Of a DNA stretch of 64,000 nucleotides, positions 58,904 to 64,000 are shown in pieces. Numbering within the stretch: the first letter of the stretch is position 1; the number at the start of each line of letters is the position of its first letter. The notes beneath the pieces were generated by a model, which worked only from the letters and a program-made list of their open reading frames with translations, did no database searches and had not been told where the DNA came from. Source of the DNA: Myxococcus stipitatus (GTDB lineage: Bacteria > Myxococcota > Myxococcia > Myxococcales > Myxococcaceae); the NCBI RefSeq assembly GCF_021412625.1, contig NZ_JAKCFI010000009.1:62001-126000 (forward strand). Direction: 5' to 3'. The translations under genes were made by a program, and so were the position numbers.

Positions 58904-60316
58904 GTGGTCCTCCCCGCTCCTCACGCCTCGCCCACGCCCACGAGTCCCGCGCCACACGCGCCAGGCTGGCGTGGGACGCTCGCCGTCTTCACCACGGCCT
59001 TCCTGTTCCTCCTCTCGCTGGAGGCGCTCCTGCGCCGCCATGCGCCGGGGGCATGGCGATTCCAGGCCTGGGACTCCGAGCGGATGATGCAGACGCTGTC
59101 GCTGCGCGAGCTGCGCGACGAGCCCCTCCGCTCGCTCTGGTACCTCCACATCCAACCGCCCCTGTTGGATGTGTTCCGCGCCACCCTCGCCCAGCTCCAC
59201 CGCTCGCTGGACGGCGCGGCGCTCGTGGACGCGGTGGACCGCTGGACCTACGTCGCCTGGGCAGGTCTCTTCGCGCTGACGACCACGCTCGTCTATCGCT
59301 GGCTCCACCAGCTCGCGGGGCGGACGACGGCCCTCGTCGGCGCGGGCGTGAGCGCGCTGCACCCCGGCGCGCTCGCCTTCGCCACGTTGCTGGACGGCAC
59401 GCTCGCCAGCGCCGCCGCGTTCCTCTGGTTCTGCCACGAGCTGTGGCGCTTCCATCGGAACCAGGGCTCCATCGCCCGGCTCGCCGCCGCGTCACTCGTC
59501 CTCTTCTACCTGCGCTCCATCTTCCAGTGGCCCTTCTTCCCACTGGTGGCCCTGTCGCTGCTCCTCATGCGCGTCCCGCTCCGGCAGGTCGCGCGCTACC
59601 TCGCGCTGGCGGCGCTGCTCGCGGGGCCCTACGTCCTCAAGCAACAGGTGCTCTTCGGCACGCCGATGACCTCCACCTTCGACGGGCTCAACTTCTGCCG
59701 CGCCATCGGCCTGGGCGAGCCCGACCTGGGCGCGGTGAAGCTGCCTCCCGGCGTGCTCCCCACGTCGCTGCCTCCGCCCGAGCGCGCCGCCGTGCTGAGG
59801 GTGGAGGAGAAGCTCGGGGGACACTTCAACTACAACCAGCTGGACTACCTTCGGTACTCGGTGGGGTTGAAGTACGTCTGCCGCCAGGCGCTGCTCACGC
59901 GCCCCCTCTCCGCGACCCTGGCCTCGTTCGTGGAGAACGCGGCCCTCTACGGGCAGCCCTCCAGCCGCTATCAACCCAACGCCCTCGTGGACGCCCTGCC
60001 CTGGCGGGCGCCGCTCGACACCGTGTTCTCGTGGCCGGTGCTCGCCGTGCTGCTGTTCGCGGTGGGCCTCGGCGCCGCCCGGAGGGTGAAGGGCCGCGAC
60101 GCGTGGCTCGGCACGGCGGGGCTCGCGCTGCCCGCGCTCTTCGTCCTCGCGGTGAGCATCGTGTTCGAGAAGGGCGAGAACATGCGGTTCAAGTACTTCC
60201 TCGAGCCGGTCCTCATCGTCTTCCTCTGCTCGGAGTGCTCGCGACTGGCCGCGCGCGTCCTGGCCCGCCCTTCCGCATCCGCGTCCGCCGCGCCTGACGG
60301 GCCGCTCGCCCGCTGA
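58904..60316 (+). CDS. Polytopic membrane glycosyltransferase-like protein
   Basis: 470 residues, about 9-11 membrane helices. A conserved-looking lumenal segment, WDSERMMQTLSLRELRDEPL, with an Asp near the first helix resembles the GT-C (PMT/ArnT-like) fold. No lipid-linked sugar specificity can be given. GTG start at 58904; a short Pro-rich N-tail precedes helix 1. Confidence 0.55.
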   Translation: MVLPAPHASPTPTSPAPHAPGWRGTLAVFTTAFLFLLSLEALLRRHAPGAWRFQAWDSERMMQTLSLRELRDEPLRSLWYLHIQPPLLDVFRATLAQLHRSLDGAALVDAVDRWTYVAWAGLFALTTTLVYRWLHQLAGRTTALVGAGVSALHPGALAFATLLDGTLASAAAFLWFCHELWRFHRNQGSIARLAAASLVLFYLRSIFQWPFFPLVALSLLLMRVPLRQVARYLALAALLAGPYVLKQQVLFGTPMTSTFDGLNFCRAIGLGEPDLGAVKLPPGVLPTSLPPPERAAVLRVEEKLGGHFNYNQLDYLRYSVGLKYVCRQALLTRPLSATLASFVENAALYGQPSSRYQPNALVDALPWRAPLDTVFSWPVLAVLLFAVGLGAARRVKGRDAWLGTAGLALPALFVLAVSIVFEKGENMRFKYFLEPVLIVFLCSECSRLAARVLARPSASASAAPDGPLAR

Positions 60317-60438
60317 CACTCTCCGCGACGCCTCGAGCCCTCCCGTCCGCCGGGTTGCTCACTGCGTGGCAGGAGCCGCACGCGCCGTCCGCGCCATGCG
60401 CGAGGACACGGCCCCGGTGTTACGATGCCCGGCTGGAT

Positions 60439-61551
60439 ATGAAGGACCTCGATGCCATTCTCCGCGCCCGTGAGCGCAGCCGGGGCCCGTGGGTCCTGGC
60501 CACCGTGGTCTCCGTCTCCGGCTCCTCCTATCGCAAGCCCGGCGCGCGGATGCTGTTGAACGAGGAGGGCTGGCTCGCCGGTGGCGTGAGCGGTGGCTGC
60601 CTGGAGGCGGACATCGTCCGCAAGGCGTTCTTCTGGACGAGCAGCGGCCCGCGCGTGCTGCGTTACGACTCCACCGGAGAAGGCCCCGAGGACGAGGGCG
60701 GGCTGTCCTTCGCGCTCGGCTGCAACGGCGTGGTGGACGTGATGCTGGAGCGCTGCGAGCCAGGCCCCTGGGACGCGCTCGCCTTCGCGGACGAGGCCCG
60801 GCGTCTGGGGCGGCGCGCGGTGGTGGCCACCGTGTACGGCGGCCCCACCCATGCACTGGGCGCGCGCTGGCTGCTCCGCGACGACGGTCTTGAGTCCGGC
60901 AACCTGTCCGGAGTTCTGGGCGACGCCGTGCGCGAGGCGGCCCGCGAGGCGCTCGCGGTGGGTCACACCTGGAGCGGCCCCTGTGGAGGCGCCGACGTGC
61001 TGGTGGAGGTCGTGGAGCCCCCCCACCCCCTGGTCATCTTCGGCAGCGGCTTCGACGTGGCCCCGGTGGTGACGCAGGCGGCCGGGCTGGGCTGGCACGT
61101 CACCGTCGTGGCGGACCGGCCCGCGGGGACGCTGCGCAACCGCTTCCCGCTCGCGCACGCGACGGTGTCCGCGAAGGCGGCCGGCGCCGCCGACGCCGTG
61201 CACCTGTCCCCGCGAACGCTGGCGGTGTTGATGACCCACAGCCTGCCCCAGGACCGGGAGCTGCTCGCGGCGCTGCTCCCCTTCAAGCTGCGCTATCTCG
61301 GCGTGCTGGGCCCGCGCTCTCGCACGGAGCGGCTGCTGGAGGGCCTGTCCTTCGTCCCCACGACCGCGCAGCTCGAGAAGCTGCACGCGCCGGTGGGATT
61401 GGACCTGGGCGCGGAGGGCGCGGAGGAGATTGCCCTCTCCATCGTCGCGGAGCTCCAGGCCGTGGTGGCGGACCGCGGCGGCGGGAAGCTGAGGGACCGT
61501 CGCGCGCCCATCCACACGCTGTCCCCGCCTCCCACGCGGAGACTGGCGTGA
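60439..61551 (+). CDS. XdhC-family molybdenum-enzyme maturation protein
   Basis: 370 residues. Carries VVSVSGSSYRKPGARML and GGVSGGCLEADI near the N-terminus, then a Rossmann-like C-domain with VIFGSGFDVAPVVTQA and VLGPRSR. XdhC proteins bind molybdenum cofactor and insert the sulfurated form into xanthine dehydrogenase-type enzymes. ATG 60439 chosen. Its stop overlaps the next gene by GTGA. No molybdo-enzyme gene is visible in this window. Confidence 0.88.
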   Translation: MKDLDAILRARERSRGPWVLATVVSVSGSSYRKPGARMLLNEEGWLAGGVSGGCLEADIVRKAFFWTSSGPRVLRYDSTGEGPEDEGGLSFALGCNGVVDVMLERCEPGPWDALAFADEARRLGRRAVVATVYGGPTHALGARWLLRDDGLESGNLSGVLGDAVREAAREALAVGHTWSGPCGGADVLVEVVEPPHPLVIFGSGFDVAPVVTQAAGLGWHVTVVADRPAGTLRNRFPLAHATVSAKAAGAADAVHLSPRTLAVLMTHSLPQDRELLAALLPFKLRYLGVLGPRSRTERLLEGLSFVPTTAQLEKLHAPVGLDLGAEGAEEIALSIVAELQAVVADRGGGKLRDRRAPIHTLSPPPTRRLA

Positions 61552-62135
61552 CGGTGGGAGTGGTGCTGCTCGCCGCGGGGGGCTCGTCGCGGCTGGGCCA
61601 ACCCAAGCAGCTCGTCATCCACCAGGGGCAGAGCCTCGTGCGCCGCGCCGCCCGGGTCGCGGTGGCGCTCGACGCGGGGCCGGTGCTCGTCGTGCTCGGC
61701 GCGCGCCACGAAGCCGTCTCGGCGGAGCTCGAGGACCTCCCCGTGCGCCGCGTGGAGAACCCAGACTGGGCGCGGGGGCCGGGCGGCTCGCTGCGCGCGG
61801 GGCTCGAGGCGCTGCTCGCGCTCGACGACGCGCCCCCGGTCGAGGCGGTGCTCGTCATGCTGTGCGACCAGGTCCGCGTGGAGACCTCGCACCTGCGCGC
61901 CCTCGTCGAAGCCTGGCGGACGACGGGCAGACCGGTGGTGGCCTCCGGGTACGAGGGGACGCGCGGCGTGCCCGCGCTGTTCGGCCGCGAGGTGTTCGAG
62001 GAGCTGCGAGCCCTGTCCCCCGAGCAGGGCGCGCGCGGGGTGATTGCCCGCGAGCCCTCGCGTGTCGCCACCGTGCCGCTTCCGCACGGTGGCGAGGACG
62101 TGGACACGCCCCAGGACCTGCGCCGGCTCCGATGA
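61548..62135 (+). CDS. mocA: MocA/MobA-like molybdenum cofactor cytidylyltransferase
   Basis: 195 residues. Nucleotidyltransferase signature VVLLAAGGSSRLGQPKQ at the N-terminus and metal-binding VMLCDQVRVE. The GTG start lies in the xdhC stop. In E. coli MocA adds CMP to molybdopterin for xanthine dehydrogenase-type enzymes, which fits the XdhC neighbour. Confidence 0.85.
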   Translation: MTVGVVLLAAGGSSRLGQPKQLVIHQGQSLVRRAARVAVALDAGPVLVVLGARHEAVSAELEDLPVRRVENPDWARGPGGSLRAGLEALLALDDAPPVEAVLVMLCDQVRVETSHLRALVEAWRTTGRPVVASGYEGTRGVPALFGREVFEELRALSPEQGARGVIAREPSRVATVPLPHGGEDVDTPQDLRRLR

Positions 62136-62252
62136 CGCGCGACGCCCGGGCGTGACGCGGGCCGACTTCGCGGGCACCTATCAGCCCGGAGGCATCCGCC
62201 TTATGCTCCACCCAGGCGCGCGACGAAGCGCGACGAAGGGGGACGACGTTCC

Positions 62253-62660
62253 ATGGAACACGACCGGCCCATCCTCACCCACAAGGAGAAGGGAACCCTG
62301 CTCAAGGTGTTCCTGGGCATCCTCGCCTTCAAGTGGGTGTCGGCGGAGCTCTTCGTCATCGGGGCCGTGGGCGTCCTCGCCCTCATCATCGCGATAGGCG
62401 TCATCGCCTCGCTCGCGACGTGGCTCTTGAAGTACAGCCTCATCGCGCTGGGCATCTACGTCGTGTTCGTGCTGACGCTGCGCTGGCTCCATGGCGACAA
62501 GAAGTCGCGCCCGCCGGAAGAAGGCCTCGCGGACCTCGACGCGCTCGAGGCCGCGACGAAGGGCCGGAGCCAGGAGCAGCTCGAGCTCGACGCCCAGCTC
62601 ACGCTGGCGCGCTTCAAGGCGGAGCACGCGGAAGAGCTCGCGCGGTCGAAGAAGCCGTGA
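62253..62660 (+). CDS. Small membrane protein, unknown
   Basis: 135 residues. Three hydrophobic segments (~20-68 and 60-75 region), then a charged cytosolic C-terminal helix (~85-135). Not recognised. Its stop overlaps the AlgH-like gene by GTGA, so the two are coupled. Confidence 0.6.
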   Translation: MEHDRPILTHKEKGTLLKVFLGILAFKWVSAELFVIGAVGVLALIIAIGVIASLATWLLKYSLIALGIYVVFVLTLRWLHGDKKSRPPEEGLADLDALEAATKGRSQEQLELDAQLTLARFKAEHAEELARSKKP

Positions 62661-63244
62661 GCGGTCCGGACGGGAGGTCGTTCGCCCGTCGGCATCCCGT
62701 GGCCCCGTGGCTGGTCCTCGGGGTGTCGGTGCTGGTCCTCTTCCCCCGGCTCATCACGTCCCTGAAGGACCACGAACACGTCCCCGCAGACCTCCGGCCC
62801 GGCGTCCTGCTCATCGCCCGTCCGGGGCGTGTCAGCGGCGCCTTCGACGAAACCGTGGTGCTGCTGCTGGAGACGGGCCGGGAGCGCACCTGGGGCGTCG
62901 TGCTCAACCGCGTGCGCCCCACGCCCGACGCGAGCCCGCCCCCCGACGTGGACCGCTGGGGTGGCCCCGTGCAGCCGGAGAACCACGTCACCATCACCCT
63001 CGAGGAGCCCCCGCCGGAGGGCGCCATCCCGTTGCTGGCGGGCCTGTCATGGCACCTGGGACGGCGCGAGGCCCGGACGCCCCTGGGCCGCGCCCTCACG
63101 TTCGAGGGCCTGTCCGTCTGGGGCCCCGGTCAGCTCGAATCGGAGGTTGCCCGGGGCGCCTGGTGGGTGACGCCGGCGAAGGCCGCGGATGTCTTCACCG
63201 CGCCCGGCTCGCTGTGGGTGGAGCGCGCCCTCCAGTACCTGTGA
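62657..63244 (+). CDS. YqgE/AlgH-like protein with N-terminal membrane anchor
   Basis: 195 residues. The AlgH fold segment LRPGVLLIARPGRVSGAFDE is followed by a conserved GVVLNRVRP and WGGPV. Ordinary AlgH proteins are cytosolic, ~185 residues; this one has an added membrane segment at ~15-35 (PWLVLGVSVLVLFPRLI) and a shorter core. It may place the AlgH domain at the membrane. GTG start overlaps the upstream stop. Confidence 0.75.
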   Translation: MSGPDGRSFARRHPVAPWLVLGVSVLVLFPRLITSLKDHEHVPADLRPGVLLIARPGRVSGAFDETVVLLLETGRERTWGVVLNRVRPTPDASPPPDVDRWGGPVQPENHVTITLEEPPPEGAIPLLAGLSWHLGRREARTPLGRALTFEGLSVWGPGQLESEVARGAWWVTPAKAADVFTAPGSLWVERALQYL

Positions 63245-63434
63245 CACCGACGCCCACCCAGCCCGTCCACCCGCTCGCGGGAGCCCGCCTGCCCACCGCG
63301 CGAGGAGACGGGCCGGAGTCGCGAGCGTCCGCTGGCTGACACCCGTGGGATGGCGCGACGTGGATTCGCGTTGGAAGCCACCGCGCGGTGGCTACTACCC
63401 GGAAACCACCACGCCTGCTCCTGGACGAATCACC

Positions 63435-64000
63435 ATGCGCCCACGTCTTGCCCGCACCCCGACCCACCTCCTCCTGGCCTTCCTGATGACACCGCTGCTG
63501 TTGACCTCCGTGGCCCACGCCCAGGCCGCCGCGACGCCGTTGGAGGACAACCAGCGCATCACCGAGGGCTACATCGCCATCGCCTACGAGCTGGGCGCGG
63601 TGCTGGACCCCGCGCTGACGCCGGGAGGCAGCAGCGCGGTACGCCCCACCTGGTTCACCTTCGCGCCCCACGCGTCGCGCACCGGCGGCGAGGGCATGCT
63701 CGCGGCGGCCATCGCCAAACGCATCATCGCCGCCGCGCGGCTCCAGCCCTCGCTCACGGTGCCCCAGGCGCTCCAGCGCGCGGGGCTCGGGCTCGAGCTG
63801 CGCGCGTCCCCCGAGCAGCTGGGCCTGGAGCTGGTGCTGCAGGGCCTGCCGCCGGACGCCGCCGCGTCGCTCGGCGCGCTCATCACCTCGATGAACGGCG
63901 CGGCGCTGCTGGACGTGCGCACGCTGACGGCCACCGTCGCGCGCCTCGCGGCGCTCTACTGGAGCGCCCCGGGCTTCTGGCCGCTCGACAAGGCACAGAG
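63435..64000 (+). CDS. Secreted hypothetical protein, cut at the right window edge
   Basis: At least 188 residues, no stop before the edge. Signal peptide ~1-30 ending SVAHAQ. The mature part is helix-rich and repeats short ALxRAGLGLELR-like stretches. No family recognised; the missing C-terminus prevents assignment. Confidence 0.6.
   Translation, partial: MRPRLARTPTHLLLAFLMTPLLLTSVAHAQAAATPLEDNQRITEGYIAIAYELGAVLDPALTPGGSSAVRPTWFTFAPHASRTGGEGMLAAAIAKRIIAAARLQPSLTVPQALQRAGLGLELRASPEQLGLELVLQGLPPDAAASLGALITSMNGAALLDVRTLTATVARLAALYWSAPGFWPLDKAQ

Overview
The window is about 64 kb of very GC-rich DNA (roughly 70 percent G+C by eye) packed with genes. Many are joined by ATGA or GTGA stop/start overlaps. 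The content points to a myxobacterium of the Myxococcus/Corallococcus/Pyxidicoccus type: a MYXO-CTERM sorting tail on a secreted beta-helix protein, an alternative complex III plus caa3 oxidase operon, a histone H1-like lysine/alanine tail, many secreted outer-membrane-like proteins and GTG starts. No rRNA, tRNA, insertion sequence, prophage or CRISPR array was recognised. The species cannot be fixed from this window alone.

Layout. 1-5.9 kb: a truncated M49-like peptidase (minus), a secreted tandem CBM21 protein, chaperone HtpG, a protein with an H1-like tail and a small unknown protein. 5.9-7.2 kb: an FAD-dependent oxidoreductase. 7.4-12.9 kb: tryptophan operon aroF-trpD-trpC-trpF-trpB-trpA, with two tandem stem-loops in its leader. 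The other two trp genes, trpE and trpG, lie on the opposite strand at 14.5-16.6 kb, so the pathway is split into two convergent units with a secreted protein and a histidine phosphatase between them. 17.7-23.9 kb: the ligase-associated DNA damage response operon (MBL exonuclease, ATP-dependent ligase, Lhr-like helicase, PdeM) followed at once by an HNH endonuclease.

24.4-37.2 kb: one continuous respiratory operon, actA-B-C-D-E-F, a small membrane gene, a SCO1-type copper chaperone, then coxB-A-C-D. It encodes a quinol:cytochrome c oxidoreductase (alternative complex III) and the caa3 oxidase that receives its electrons. CoxA has the YSHPxV signature of A2-type oxidases, and CoxB carries its own heme c domain. 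A hairpin with a T run ends the operon.

37.3-46.7 kb: envelope proteins, an LYC1-like acetyltransferase, a RanBP2-type zinc-finger membrane protein, a YkgJ-like cysteine-cluster protein, a YheT-like hydrolase, then a gene desert of about 1 kb holding a degenerate C-rich tandem repeat array with internal inverted repeats (about 43.53-44.01 kb). After it come a lipoprotein/barrel gene pair, a receiver-domain protein and a YdcZ-like transporter. 46.8-49.8 kb: an XPB-type helicase directly followed by its Bax1-like (DUF790) nuclease partner, then a divergent-type XRE regulator with a palindrome at its start codon. 49.9-64 kb: an atypical receiver, a metallophosphoesterase, a thermolysin-type lipoprotein protease behind an AT-rich promoter island, a quinone oxidoreductase-like protein, a YcaQ-like DNA glycosylase, a MYXO-CTERM beta-helix protein, a membrane glycosyltransferase-like protein, XdhC and MocA-like molybdenum cofactor proteins, a membrane-anchored AlgH/YqgE protein and a truncated secreted protein.

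Three separate DNA-repair groups (ligase-associated operon, XPB-Bax1, YcaQ-like glycosylase) sit in one window. The least explained signal is the repeat array near 43.5-44.0 kb.
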